Assembly (NCBI GenBank): GCA_031459935.1
Contig: JAVKHN010000011.1
Coordinates: 1 to 50,151 of the forward strand
DNA: 50,151 nucleotides
Reading direction: 5' to 3'
Source: Sysuimicrobium calidum
GTDB taxonomy: Bacteria > Sysuimicrobiota > Sysuimicrobiia > Sysuimicrobiales > Sysuimicrobiaceae
Shown: piece after piece, positions 40,702-49,421 of the stretch
Layout: each line of letters opens with the position of its first letter
Position numbering within the stretch: position 1 is the first letter of the stretch
Notes under the pieces: generated by a model
What the model was told of the DNA's origin: nothing
Database searches by the model: none
The model's input: the letters and a program-made list of their open reading frames with translations, nothing else
Program-made: the position numbers and the translations under genes

Positions 40702-41503
40702 CCCGGAACGTCCCCCCTTCCGTAATGGCGCCCCCCGTGAAGTGGGCGAACACGTCGTCCAGGGTGGCCTCGCTTCCTACCCGGGCCTTAAGTTCCGCGG
40801 GCCTACCCAGGGCCGCGAGCCGCCCCCGATGGAGGATGGCCACGAGGTCACACAGCTCGTCCGCTTCCTCCATGTCATGGGTGGTGAGGACCACGGTGGT
40901 GCCGAACCGGTCCCGCAGTTCCCGGACGTACCCCCACACCGCCCTCCGGGCCACGGGGTCCAGCCCCACCGTGGGCTCGTCGAGGAACAGGACCTGCGGG
41001 CGGTGCAGCATGGCCTGCGCGATCTCCAGCCGCCGGATCATCCCTCCGGAGTAGTTGCGCACGAGCACGTGCGCGGCCTCCAGGAGCCCCATGAACCGCA
41101 GGGCCTCCTCGACCCGCTGCTCGCGTTCCTTGCGAGGGATCCCGTACAGTTTGGCCGAGATGAGCAGGTTCTCGTAGCCAGTTAGGAGTCCGTCCGCGCT
41201 CAACATCTGCGGCACGTATCCGATGCAGCGGCGGACCTGGTGGGCCTCTCGCACGATGTCCCATCCCGCCACCTGGGCCTCCCCGGAGGTGGGCTCGAGG
41301 AGGGTGGTGAGCATCTTCACCGTGGTGGATTTCCCGGCCCCGTTGGGCCCCAGAAGCCCGAAGACGGTCCGTGCGGGAACTGTGAGATCGAGGCCGTCCA
41401 CCGCCACGAGATCCCCGAACCGGCGGGTCAGCCGCACGGCCTCCACCGCGGGCAATTCGTCCCGGCCGGTCGCCGTCCGGGAATGGACTTCAGCTGTCGC
41501 CAC
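40661..41503 (-). CDS. ABC transporter ATP-binding protein (DrrA-like)
   Basis: A 280-residue ATPase. Walker A is GPNGAGKST (52-60), the Q loop is VPQMLSAD, the signature is YSGGMIRR, Walker B is VLFLDEPTVG, and the H-loop is TTHDMEEADELC, as in daunorubicin-type exporters. GTG 41503 follows GAGGAGGTC and overlaps the MarR stop by 14 nt, so regulator, ATPase and permease form one operon. Probably exports a hydrophobic compound sensed by the MarR protein. Confidence 0.94.
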   Translation of the reverse strand: MATAEVHSRTATGRDELPAVEAVRLTRRFGDLVAVDGLDLTVPARTVFGLLGPNGAGKSTTVKMLTTLLEPTSGEAQVAGWDIVREAHQVRRCIGYVPQMLSADGLLTGYENLLISAKLYGIPRKEREQRVEEALRFMGLLEAAHVLVRNYSGGMIRRLEIAQAMLHRPQVLFLDEPTVGLDPVARRAVWGYVRELRDRFGTTVVLTTHDMEEADELCDLVAILHRGRLAALGRPAELKARVGSEATLDDVFAHFTGGAITEGGTFRDVIRTRRTARRLG

Positions 41504-41906
41504 GTCGGAAGACCTCCTCGAGGAGGTGCATGGCTTCGCGGAGCTGCTCGAGCCGGGTGGGAGGAAGGGAGGCAAGCTTCTGCCGTAGCCGCGCCTGGGT
41601 GGCCCGCCAGGCACGCTCCAGGAGCCGGGCACCCGCGGGGGTGAGTCCCAGAACCACCCGGCGCCGCTCCCGGGGATCCGCGGCCCGGTGCACCAGCCCC
41701 CGCTGCACCAGCCGCTCCACCAGAGCGGAGGCGGTGGGCGGGGTCACACCCAGGTGCTCCGCGAGATCCGCCAGGGAGGCGCCTGGGTGGTGCCGGAGAA
41801 AGACGAGGGTGCGGAACTGGGGGACAGATCCCATCTCCGCGGCCGCCGCCCGCATCTGGCAGCGCAGAAACCGCATCACCTCGGGCACCGTTTCCGCGAT
41901 GGCCAC
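41490..41906 (-). CDS. MarR family transcriptional regulator
   Basis: A 138-residue winged-helix dimer. The recognition region is DLAEHLGVTPPTASALVERLVQRGLVHR and the wing is DPRERRRVVLGLTPAG (both partly quoted). GTG 41906 follows GGAGGAC; the frame is open to GTG 41972, but that codon lies inside the palindrome 41958-41970 and close to the predicted transcription start, so the shorter form is preferred. It probably represses itself and the DrrAB-like exporter. Confidence 0.9.
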   Translation of the reverse strand: MAIAETVPEVMRFLRCQMRAAAAEMGSVPQFRTLVFLRHHPGASLADLAEHLGVTPPTASALVERLVQRGLVHRAADPRERRRVVLGLTPAGARLLERAWRATQARLRQKLASLPPTRLEQLREAMHLLEEVFRRGDS

Positions 41907-41957
41907 CGCGCAGTCCTCCAGCGGGTCCTGGGTCCTCGGGGCGAGATGTTTTCTAGA

Positions 41958-41970
41958 GCGAACAGTTCGC
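41958..41970. promoter_or_regulatory. Putative MarR operator
   Basis: GCGAAC-A-GTTCGC is a perfect 6+6 palindrome located just downstream of the predicted -10 of the marR promoter, the right place for self-repression. Confidence 0.6.
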
Positions 41971-41978
41971 ACATCGAA

Positions 41979-42007
41979 AAAATAGCACCCGCTCCGGCCC
42001 CCGTCCA
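41979..42007 (-). promoter_or_regulatory. Putative promoter of the marR-ABC operon
   Basis: On the minus strand TGGACG (42002-42007) and TATTTT (41979-41984) are separated by 17 bp. Each hexamer matches consensus at four of six positions. Confidence 0.45.
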
Positions 42008-42040
42008 GCCCCGGAGTTGGGATAAAATGGGAAAGGCCCT

Positions 42041-42114
42041 TGGGGGGTCGTCCAACGGTAGGACACCGGACTTTGGATCCGGGAATCCAGGTTCGAGTCC
42101 TGGCCCCCCAGCCA
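42041..42114 (+). tRNA. tRNA-Gln (TTG)
   Basis: A 74-nt tRNA. The acceptor arms are TGGGGGG and CCCCCCA, the anticodon stem-loop CCGGA-CTTTGGA-TCCGG gives TTG, the T arm is GGTTCGAGTCC, and CCA is encoded at 42112-42114. A GATAAAAT sequence just upstream may be its -10. Confidence 0.96.
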
Positions 42115-42120
42115 GATCCC

Positions 42121-44226
42121 CTAGCGCGTGGGCGAGGGGAGAAGCGGCTGCGGGAAGAGGATGCCCGTCTGGCCCAGACCCACAGCGCCCACCGCCTGCG
42201 GGAAGGCCGTGAGCCAGGCCTCCAGCCAGACGGCCCGGTCCGCGCCCCGGTAGGTGGCGCTCGCCGCCCAGCACTGCTGGTAGTAGTTCAGCTGGATGGT
42301 GTCGTGGAAGACCTCCCCCGTGGCCGCGGCGTACCGGCCCGAATAGACCAGCTCCCACTGGTCGGACAGCCGCGCCCGCACCTGCGCCTCCACCGTGGTG
42401 AGACTCCCTGCCGTCAGGTCGTACTGAGCTGCCGCGGCCACGGTCCACCCGGGAAGCGGCAGCCACTGCACCCGCAGCACCACCGGATCCGGCAGAGCCC
42501 GGAGGAAGTTGTACGGGATCGCGAGATCCGCGGTGAGGGTGGGACCCTGGTAGGTGAGTTGCGCCTGCAGGGTGTTGATGCGGGTGGGATCCCGGTCGAA
42601 CTGGAAGGGGGTATTGCCGGCGCCGTCCTTGTAGTTGTAGGTCAGGCGGCCCGTAAACCGCGGGCCCATCTGCTGGCTGAGCCCGAGGCTCCCGAACACC
42701 AGGGCCCGCAGGTCCCCGGTGGTGTAGTAGGATGCCCGGAGGGAGATCTGAAGGCTTGCGGAGGTCTGCGGGCTCAGGGTGTGGGTGCCGGAGAGGATCG
42801 CCTGGGCGTCCAGCCGCCCCGCGGGAAGTGAGAGCATCCCTACCCCCGAAGGTGCGGTCTCCACGTAGTAGCCCATGGATCCCTGGAGCTGGAAGGAGAG
42901 GTTGACGCTTCCCAGCCGGAGAGGCTGGGGGAAGCCCGTGTAGAGGAGTTCGGGAAGCCGCGAGACCGAGGGGAGCAGGTCTCCTGTGTACGCGTCCCCC
43001 TCCAGGTCCAGACGCTGCTCCGCCACGAGCTGCAGGGTATATCCGGGCCCGGTGTACGTGAGGTCAAGGCGGGGTGTGGCTTCCAGGTCCGTGAAGTCCG
43101 GGCCGCCCCGCTGGCTCGCGGGGACCTGCAGCCGGCCCGTGAGGTTGGGGGCCAGGGTCCGGTTGTACTGGAGGAGGGCGTTGAGGAAGTCCCCGGCGAA
43201 CCCCTGGGGGAGGTCGTTGCGGTTGTAGGCGGCGAAGAGGTTACCGGACTGCACGGGATCGAGGTACACGGCGTCGAGGCTGGTGTACAGGGACCGGGTG
43301 AGGCTACCGTCTGCCAGCTGCCGGCGGAACTCGTCGTAGAAGGCGCCCACGGCGAGTCCTCCCCCGAAATCGTGGCGGTGCTGCAGCCGCAGCCGGAGGT
43401 CGGAACCGGCCACCCTCCGGTTCTGCAAGTAGTACACGAAGTAGTCCCCCTGGCCCCGGCTGTACCGCCACAGGTGCTCGATTCCCCCTCCGAATCCGAT
43501 GCGCTCCATCCAGTCCGTGTAGACGAACCCCAGGTGCTCGTCGCTGAGGGAGTAGGTGGTGGTCACCTTGATGAAGAACCCCTCCTCTTCGCTGTAGCCC
43601 ACGAGGGGCAGGATCCGGGTCTGCCGCGGCTCCCGGAGGAAGAGGAGGAAAAAGGGCAGGGTGAGGATCTTCGCGCCGAACAGGTAGAGGGAGACGTCCC
43701 GCATCACCACCCGATCCTGGGGGATGAATTCGATCTCGCGGGCCGCCAGCTTGTACGGAGCGCCGGGATCGTCTAGGTTGCACGTGGTGACCTCCGCGCT
43801 GTGGAAGCACATCCGCTGTTCGGGGTTCCCTTCCATCCGACCCGCCCGGATGTGGATGGGGTCCCGGAGCAAGGGATCCCGCCACCGGGTCTCCGCGACC
43901 TCCAGGCTGCCGAGGCGGGTGCGTAGGTTGTACGTGAGCTGCTCCGCGGTCACCACCTGCCCCGCGCTCTCCAGGACCACCTTCCCCCGGGCCACCAGCT
44001 CCATGGGCTCCAGTTCCAGCAGCACCTCCTCCGCCCGCAGGGTGAGGTCCTGGTAGTCGACCACTACGTTGCCCAGCCCGTAGACCACCTGCCGGGCCCG
44101 GTCGTACCGGAGGTAGTCGGCCCGGACCCGGAGGGGGATTCCTTCCTCCTGGCTTTCCTGTGGGGAAGCGGGAGTCACCAGCGCGAGGACCAGCAGGGCG
44201 GCGAGGAGGCCGATGCGGAGGCGCAA
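42121..44226 (-). CDS. lptD: LptD-like outer-membrane assembly protein
   Basis: A 701-residue protein with a signal peptide (about 1-24), an N-terminal OstA/LptA-type beta-jellyroll (about 30-130) and a C-terminal beta-barrel (about 190-690). The junction MCFHSAEVTTCNLDDPGAP followed by an IEF-strand and LYLFGAKILTLPFF corresponds to the LptD hallmark in which a CDP-rich strand leads into the barrel. TTG 44226 is used as start because AGGGG lies 8 nt upstream and 10 nt follow the M23 stop; the frame is open further upstream. It ends in PTR rather than an aromatic residue. It would insert LPS or another envelope glycolipid into the outer leaflet. Last gene of the envelope operon; no LptE partner is recognised. 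Confidence 0.82.
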   Translation of the reverse strand: MRLRIGLLAALLVLALVTPASPQESQEEGIPLRVRADYLRYDRARQVVYGLGNVVVDYQDLTLRAEEVLLELEPMELVARGKVVLESAGQVVTAEQLTYNLRTRLGSLEVAETRWRDPLLRDPIHIRAGRMEGNPEQRMCFHSAEVTTCNLDDPGAPYKLAAREIEFIPQDRVVMRDVSLYLFGAKILTLPFFLLFLREPRQTRILPLVGYSEEEGFFIKVTTTYSLSDEHLGFVYTDWMERIGFGGGIEHLWRYSRGQGDYFVYYLQNRRVAGSDLRLRLQHRHDFGGGLAVGAFYDEFRRQLADGSLTRSLYTSLDAVYLDPVQSGNLFAAYNRNDLPQGFAGDFLNALLQYNRTLAPNLTGRLQVPASQRGGPDFTDLEATPRLDLTYTGPGYTLQLVAEQRLDLEGDAYTGDLLPSVSRLPELLYTGFPQPLRLGSVNLSFQLQGSMGYYVETAPSGVGMLSLPAGRLDAQAILSGTHTLSPQTSASLQISLRASYYTTGDLRALVFGSLGLSQQMGPRFTGRLTYNYKDGAGNTPFQFDRDPTRINTLQAQLTYQGPTLTADLAIPYNFLRALPDPVVLRVQWLPLPGWTVAAAAQYDLTAGSLTTVEAQVRARLSDQWELVYSGRYAAATGEVFHDTIQLNYYQQCWAASATYRGADRAVWLEAWLTAFPQAVGAVGLGQTGILFPQPLLPSPTR

Positions 44227-44236
44227 ACCGGATCCC

Positions 44237-44941
44237 CTACGGAGTCGGCGGAGCTCCGCCGGGCTTCCACAACCAGAGGCTTGGGGCTCCCTGCGGGTGC
44301 TGGGCCCACGGGTCTGCAAACGGACCCTCCCACCCGAAGGGATCCACCCAGGCCGGACTCCCGGAGTTCGTGCCGTCCAGCCGGATGACCTCGAAGTGCA
44401 AGTGCGGCCCCGTGCTGCAGCCGGTGTTGCCCGATCGCCCGATCTGCTGTCCGGCGGCCACCCGCTGCCCCACCTGGACGTCCACCCGGTCGAGGTGGTG
44501 GTAGCCCACCCGGAACCGGGTACCGTCCGGTGCGGTGACCAGGATCTCCACCGCGAGCTGGTCCGAGACCGTCCGGCCGAACCCGGGAAGAGAACAGAAG
44601 AAGGGAGGCAGAACCCCTGCGGTCACCACCTCTCCCTCTGCCACCGCGAACACCGGAGTTCCCCGCCACAGTAGCCAGTCCCATCCCGTGTGGCCCTCCC
44701 ACCCGAACAGGAACCGGTTGCCCCGGAAGGTGAGGGAGTAGCCCTTGCCCGTGGGTTGCCCGGGATACTGATGGTCGAACACGTTGGTCACCCCGGGGTC
44801 GCCCTGGAAGGGGCGGTCGAAGAGGGCGAGCACGTGGTTTCCGGGCCTGGGTGTGGGGCCGCTGGGAGGCTCTAACTGGACCGTTCCTCCGCATCCCGAG
44901 GCCAGCAACGGGAGCCACAGCAGGAGTGCCGCGAACTTCAC
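44237..44941 (-). CDS. M23 peptidase lipoprotein
   Basis: A 234-residue probable lipoprotein with lipobox LASGC (C17) and a LytM/M23 zinc peptidase domain at about 65-190. The metal ligands H84, D88 (GHTGWDW) and H182, and catalytic H149 (GYHHLD), are all present; TGPHLHFEV is the HxH motif. It would cut peptidoglycan cross-links in the periplasm. GTG 44941 overlaps the LptA stop (GTGA), and the gene lies directly between the lptA-like and lptD-like genes, which suggests a link between wall cleavage and outer-membrane assembly. The residues after 200 are proline-rich. Confidence 0.88.
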   Translation of the reverse strand: MKFAALLLWLPLLASGCGGTVQLEPPSGPTPRPGNHVLALFDRPFQGDPGVTNVFDHQYPGQPTGKGYSLTFRGNRFLFGWEGHTGWDWLLWRGTPVFAVAEGEVVTAGVLPPFFCSLPGFGRTVSDQLAVEILVTAPDGTRFRVGYHHLDRVDVQVGQRVAAGQQIGRSGNTGCSTGPHLHFEVIRLDGTNSGSPAWVDPFGWEGPFADPWAQHPQGAPSLWLWKPGGAPPTP

Positions 44942-46146
44942 GGCCGCACCGGGAAGGTGGTGTCCACGGCGCCGTAGGCCTCGAAGGTATCCTCCTTGAG
45001 GGAGACCACCACCCGCTCCGCCTCCAACCACGCGCCGTCCTCGCGCTGCATGCGGGCCCGCCGGCCCACGAGGAGGATGATCCCGTTGCGGTCATCGTAC
45101 TCCGCCCGCTCGCCCACCGCGCTGCGCCTGCCTTGGATCACCCGGACGTTGCCAGTGGCCACCGCGTCGCGGGTACTGAGGTAGATCACGATGCGGTCCG
45201 CCTGGATGGTGGCCGGAGTTTCCAGGGCCTTTCTCTCCTCCTCCGTCTGCGGCTCCCGAACGAGCCTTTCCCGCACCAGCCACTGCCCGCTGCGCTGGTG
45301 GATCTCGGCCCTTCCCCGCAGCTCCATGCGGTCATCTTGCTCGGAGTAGCGGGCCTCGTCTGCCCGAGCCTCCTTGTCCACCTGCACGATGCGGACCTCC
45401 CCTTCTGCCCGAGCCTCGTTGGTCTGCTGCCAGGAAAACCAGAAGGTCCGGGAGGCGGTGATGGTGGTGTCCTCCTTGGCAAGGGCCGCCGCCACCCGGT
45501 CCTGCTCCCGGCCCCGGGGAGGAGGCCCGCCCTTCCGCACGAGGCGCGCCGGGCCCCGCACCCGGGCCTCCTTTCCGGCGAGATCCGCCCACATGGCCTC
45601 GCCTTCGAGGGTGGAATCCTTGGTCCTGAGCCGCACGTCCCCCGTGGCGTCGGCCACCTTCTCCCGCACCCGGTAGGTGAGCGCGCGCGCCTGGAGGGTC
45701 TGGTCCGGCTGCTCCACCACGACCTCTCCCGTGGCCTCCACCAGTTGGTCCCGCAGCCGGTAGGTGAGCTCGCGCGCCCGGAGGGTGACCTCCGGCTGCT
45801 GCACCACGACGTCCCCCGAGGCATGTACGGTCTGCGGAGTCGCCTCGTACCGGATGGAGGGCGCGGAGAGCGTCGTGGGACCCTGCACCACCCGCGCGTT
45901 CCCCTCCGCCCAGGCGGTGCGGGTGCGCTCGTGGTAGGTGAGGGCCTCGCTCGTGACCGTGACGTCCCCCAGGGTCAACCGCACTCCCCCGCGCGCCTCG
46001 AAGACCCCGTTGCGGGCGTCGTATCGGATCCGGTGCGCCTGCAGCCGGCCCTGCCCCGGCTCGGGGGGGCGCATGGGCTGCTGGGCGGAAACGGGCAGGG
46101 TCAGAATTGCTCCCAGGATGATGGCCAGGATCCACCCGTGCCTCAT
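44938..46146 (-). CDS. lptA: LptA/OstA-like periplasmic protein, extended
   Basis: A 402-residue secreted protein with a signal peptide (about 1-21, ending VSAQ) and a long run of LptA-type beta-jellyroll repeats (strands such as GVFEARGGVRLT, VHASGDVVVQQ, LVEATGEVVVEQ, VADATGDVRLRT, EARAEGEVRIV, DAVATGNVRVIQ). LptA of E. coli is 185 residues, so this is more than twice the usual size and could span the periplasm with fewer subunits. A charged helical-looking break lies at about 200-230. Coupled to lptC (ATGA) and to the M23 gene (GTGA). Confidence 0.82.
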   Translation of the reverse strand: MRHGWILAIILGAILTLPVSAQQPMRPPEPGQGRLQAHRIRYDARNGVFEARGGVRLTLGDVTVTSEALTYHERTRTAWAEGNARVVQGPTTLSAPSIRYEATPQTVHASGDVVVQQPEVTLRARELTYRLRDQLVEATGEVVVEQPDQTLQARALTYRVREKVADATGDVRLRTKDSTLEGEAMWADLAGKEARVRGPARLVRKGGPPPRGREQDRVAAALAKEDTTITASRTFWFSWQQTNEARAEGEVRIVQVDKEARADEARYSEQDDRMELRGRAEIHQRSGQWLVRERLVREPQTEEERKALETPATIQADRIVIYLSTRDAVATGNVRVIQGRRSAVGERAEYDDRNGIILLVGRRARMQREDGAWLEAERVVVSLKEDTFEAYGAVDTTFPVRP

Positions 46147-46715
46147 CGGCCTCCCTCCGGGCCGGGACTGGGGAGGGAGCGGATGTCCAGCTGGATGTCC
46201 ACGTCTCCCTCCATCTCCACCACGTCCCGCTGCACGTGGTAGCGCAGGATGCGGGCCCGGGCGTGGTTCCGGCCCAGCTGGAACTCCACGCCCTTCGGGA
46301 AGACGAGAAGGGCCCGGTCGTTGTGGTACACCACTTCGGGCGCCCGCAGCCAGTCCCCATCCGGAGAGGTGATCTCCACCTCGCCGGTGGCGACGAAGTT
46401 CTGGGTCTGCCGGTTGAAGACGATGCGCTTTGCCTGCACCCGGAGGAACTCCTTTCCCTCCCGGAACACGGTGGCCCGCCCCACGTCCTTCAGGGTGGCG
46501 CGTTGCTGATCCGGGCTGACTTCCGCCTCCCGTGCCCGGAGGTCGATCTGGGGAGATCCCTTGTGTCGGACCACCACCCGGGTCTCCCTGGCCCGCAGGG
46601 TGACGGGCGGGGTGGGGGTGGCCACGACCTCGGGGGGGACGGGCTCCGTACGCATGGCCCAGGCGAACCCCGCCACCAGCCCCGCGAGGATCCCCACGAC
46701 CGCCAGCGTCCTCAT
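46143..46715 (-). CDS. lptC: LptC-like protein
   Basis: A 190-residue protein with one N-terminal membrane helix (residues 3-22) and a periplasmic beta-jellyroll of the LptC/OstA group (VTLRARETRVVVR, IDLRAREAEVSPDQQ, NFVATGEVEITS, VVEMEGDVDIQL). LptC receives lipid from the inner-membrane ABC complex and passes it to LptA. ATG 46715 overlaps the LptF stop (ATGA) and follows GGAGGCGGG. It sits between lptF and the lptA-like gene, as expected. Confidence 0.83.
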   Translation of the reverse strand: MRTLAVVGILAGLVAGFAWAMRTEPVPPEVVATPTPPVTLRARETRVVVRHKGSPQIDLRAREAEVSPDQQRATLKDVGRATVFREGKEFLRVQAKRIVFNRQTQNFVATGEVEITSPDGDWLRAPEVVYHNDRALLVFPKGVEFQLGRNHARARILRYHVQRDVVEMEGDVDIQLDIRSLPSPGPEGGR

Positions 46716-47848
46716 CCCGCCTCCACCGGCCGGGCGGATACGGGCGGAGCCGCCTGAGGCCGCCTCCCCCTCAGCAGGCCCTCCGTGTACAGGTAGAGGA
46801 GGATGCCACCCGTGAGGAACGCCAGGTTCGCGGCCCACGCGCCCAGGAAGGGATGGAGGGTCCCTGCCTTGGCCCATGCCCGGGCCGTGCTCATCACCGC
46901 GTAGTACACGAAGACGAGTGCGATGGCCGCTCCCACCCCCGTGTAGTGCCCGCCCCGGGCTGCCACGAGTCCCAGAGGGGCCGCCATGAAGGCGAAGATC
47001 AGCGCCGCGAGGGGGGCCGCGAACTTGAAGTAGTAGTCCACCGCCAGGGGTTGCGGATCCACCCCGCTCTCACGGAGCTGCTGGAGGTGCTGTCGCAGTT
47101 CCGAGGCGGACATCTCGTCCGGGGTCTTCTGCTGCAGCAGAAATCCCTGCGCGTCCATGTCCACCCGGAGCTCGAACCGCTGAAAGCCCGCTTCATAGGT
47201 GGTGAACCCGTTCTGATCCAGCTCCCGGACTACCCCGTCCTCCAGCACCCACGTCCCCTCTCCGAAGGTGGCCCGCTGGGCGGTGATGAGGCGGGGGAAG
47301 GCCCCTCCCAGTTCGTACACCATCACCCCCTGCAGGATCCGGTTCGTGTAGTCCACCTGCCGCACGTAGAAGTACCGGTTCTGTGGCCCCCGGAAGAAGA
47401 CGTCCTGCTTGATGTTGGGGAAGATCTCGCGGAAGATGGTGCGGCGCACGAGCTCGTCCGCCTTCCGGTTCGCGAGCGGCGTGAGGTACTCGTTCACCCC
47501 GAAGGACATGGCGCTCACCAATAGCCCGAAGCCCATGACGGGCAGGAAGATCCGGGTGAGGGGGAGCCCCGCCATCCGGAGGGCGATGATCTCCCCGTCC
47601 TTCGTGAGCCGCCCGATCCCCAGCAGGGTTCCGAGCAGGGTGGCGACCGGGAAGGTGATCACCAGCATGTGCGGGAGCTTGTAGAAAAAGAGGCGGAAGA
47701 GGGCCCACAGCGGAACCTGCCCCCGCGCCAGGTACTCCGCGAGCACGTAGAGGATATCGCCCACCAGGATGACGAGGAACGCGAAGACCCCCGCGAGGAA
47801 CGGCGGGATGAGCTCGCGGGCCACGTACCGATCGAGCAGGGAGGGCAC
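46712..47848 (-). CDS. lptF: LptF/LptG-family permease (YjgP/YjgQ)
   Basis: A 378-residue inner-membrane protein with helices near residues 13-36, 55-80 and 97-115, a periplasmic beta domain (about 130-270) and a final three-helix cluster (about 278-365). RYVARELIPPFLAGV at the start and the PVATLLGTLLGIGRL cytoplasmic coupling region are typical of the family. In E. coli LptF and LptG form a heterodimer with LptB; only one such gene is in the window, so it may form a homodimer or have a partner elsewhere. GTG follows GGAGGT. Confidence 0.92.
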   Translation of the reverse strand: MPSLLDRYVARELIPPFLAGVFAFLVILVGDILYVLAEYLARGQVPLWALFRLFFYKLPHMLVITFPVATLLGTLLGIGRLTKDGEIIALRMAGLPLTRIFLPVMGFGLLVSAMSFGVNEYLTPLANRKADELVRRTIFREIFPNIKQDVFFRGPQNRYFYVRQVDYTNRILQGVMVYELGGAFPRLITAQRATFGEGTWVLEDGVVRELDQNGFTTYEAGFQRFELRVDMDAQGFLLQQKTPDEMSASELRQHLQQLRESGVDPQPLAVDYYFKFAAPLAALIFAFMAAPLGLVAARGGHYTGVGAAIALVFVYYAVMSTARAWAKAGTLHPFLGAWAANLAFLTGGILLYLYTEGLLRGRRPQAAPPVSARPVEAG

Positions 47849-47855
47849 GGTGATG

Positions 47856-49409
47856 CTACCTCCTCCGGTCCTGCCACTGCTGGCGCACCTGCGGTACGTT
47901 CACGTTCCGCAGGCTGTCCTCCACGAACCGGGAGAGGTTGGTCTGGCCCCGCTCCAGGTCCACCAGGCGCTGCGCGAAGTGCCGCACGAGCACCAGCCCC
48001 TCGTTGAAGGCAGCATCGAGGGAGTCGGACTGCTCCTGCGGGTTGGGCAGGAACATGCGGACCTCCACAGCCCGCACCAGGCTCTCCCGCACCACCGCTT
48101 CCCAGTCCTCCCATCCCCGGGCCTCCGCCTCCTGCTTGACGAGGTCAAAGAGCTCCCGGGACTGTGAGGCGGCCTCCCGGTACTGGGCTACGAGGGGTGC
48201 CATCACGGACCGGAGGAAGACCCGCACCACCCCCCGCACGTTGGGGCCCGCAGACGGCCCCGTGAACACGTGCAGGACCTCACCGAACTGCACCTCCACC
48301 AGGGAGTCCCGGGGGGCCAGCAGGTTGGGCACGAGGACGAGCCGGCCGAAGGGGAGGGTGGTGAGCCGGAGGTAGGTGGCGGCCTGCCGCATCCGGTCCT
48401 CCCCCCCATCCCGCAGCTGGGCCGCTTCCCGCTCGTGGGCTTCCCGGGCCCTTGCCCAGAGGTCCGGTCCCTTCGCCTCCGCATAGAGTTCCCGAATCAC
48501 CGCGTCGAACCCGCTGAGTCGCTGCACCACTCTGCCTCTGGCCTGATTCGCAGCCGGGGACGGCTGAGTGGGCGAGGGGCTGGCCTGAGCCGCGGGGGCA
48601 CCGGGCCCAGCGCTGACGCCCCGCAGGCCGGTGCGGGAGGAGGGGCTGGAGGTGGGCGCGGGGCTGGCGGGAGCGGGGGAAGGGGCTTGGCGCCCGGGTC
48701 CGGGAGAGGCGGGGGCGACCGTCCGGGAACTCCCCTGCACCGGTTGAGGAGCCGGGCCCACCCGCAGGTCGGGAGTGAGCCAGAGGGCGTACTCCGCCAG
48801 GTCCCGCACGGTGGCGGGGGTTGAGCCGAGGAATTCCCGGACCTTCCGCACCGCCTCCGGCGCGGTGCGTCCCAGGCTCTCCCGGAGGTTCCGCTGCTCC
48901 TCTGTGAGGGTCGCCGCGGCCCGGTCCCCGAGGCCCGCGAGATAGGCCAGGAACACCGCGTACACCCGCTCATCCGTGCCCGCGAACACCCGGCCCCGCA
49001 GCAATCCCTCGATCACCGCGCCGGACTGGAGAACGGAGCCCGTGGTGAACCGGAAGGTGTAGGGCTGCTGCAGGTCGTTCCCAGCGAGGTCCCGGCCCGT
49101 GACGGTGACGGTGTAGGTGGTGTTGGGCCGGAGGTCGGAGGGGACGAAGGTCACGGTGCGGTTCGCGTTGGACCAGGTGGCTGCTCCCAGGGTGAGGCCG
49201 GGGTTCGTCCGCACCTGCACGGTGTTCGTGGCCATGGGCTCGCTGAAGGTGACGGTGATGCGGGCCTCCGTGACGTTCTGAGCCTCGTTTGCGGGCTCCG
49301 TGGCCGTCACCGCGGGCGGGGTCCGGTCCGTGGTTGTCCCCCGGATCAGGTTGGACTCCGCGCACCCCACCAGGAGCGCCGCGGACAGAGCCAGTGCCAG
49401 CCACCGCAT
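47856..49409 (-). CDS. Lipoprotein with Ig-like (Big_5) domain
   Basis: A 517-residue lipoprotein (lipobox LLVGC, C16). Residues about 30-126 form an Ig-like Big_5 fold: TPPAVTATEPAN, FSEPM, a NTTYTVTVTG segment and YTFRFTTG. A proline/alanine/serine-rich linker follows (about 222-292). The C-terminal 220 residues are helical and charged, a domain that I cannot assign. It sits at the head of the Lpt-type operon, 7 bp before lptF, so it probably works in the periplasm or outer membrane in envelope biogenesis. Function unknown. The linker would let the lipid-anchored head and C-terminal domain span a distance. Confidence 0.75.
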   Translation of the reverse strand: MRWLALALSAALLVGCAESNLIRGTTTDRTPPAVTATEPANEAQNVTEARITVTFSEPMATNTVQVRTNPGLTLGAATWSNANRTVTFVPSDLRPNTTYTVTVTGRDLAGNDLQQPYTFRFTTGSVLQSGAVIEGLLRGRVFAGTDERVYAVFLAYLAGLGDRAAATLTEEQRNLRESLGRTAPEAVRKVREFLGSTPATVRDLAEYALWLTPDLRVGPAPQPVQGSSRTVAPASPGPGRQAPSPAPASPAPTSSPSSRTGLRGVSAGPGAPAAQASPSPTQPSPAANQARGRVVQRLSGFDAVIRELYAEAKGPDLWARAREAHEREAAQLRDGGEDRMRQAATYLRLTTLPFGRLVLVPNLLAPRDSLVEVQFGEVLHVFTGPSAGPNVRGVVRVFLRSVMAPLVAQYREAASQSRELFDLVKQEAEARGWEDWEAVVRESLVRAVEVRMFLPNPQEQSDSLDAAFNEGLVLVRHFAQRLVDLERGQTNLSRFVEDSLRNVNVPQVRQQWQDRRR

Positions 49410-49421
49410 CCTCGCACCTCC

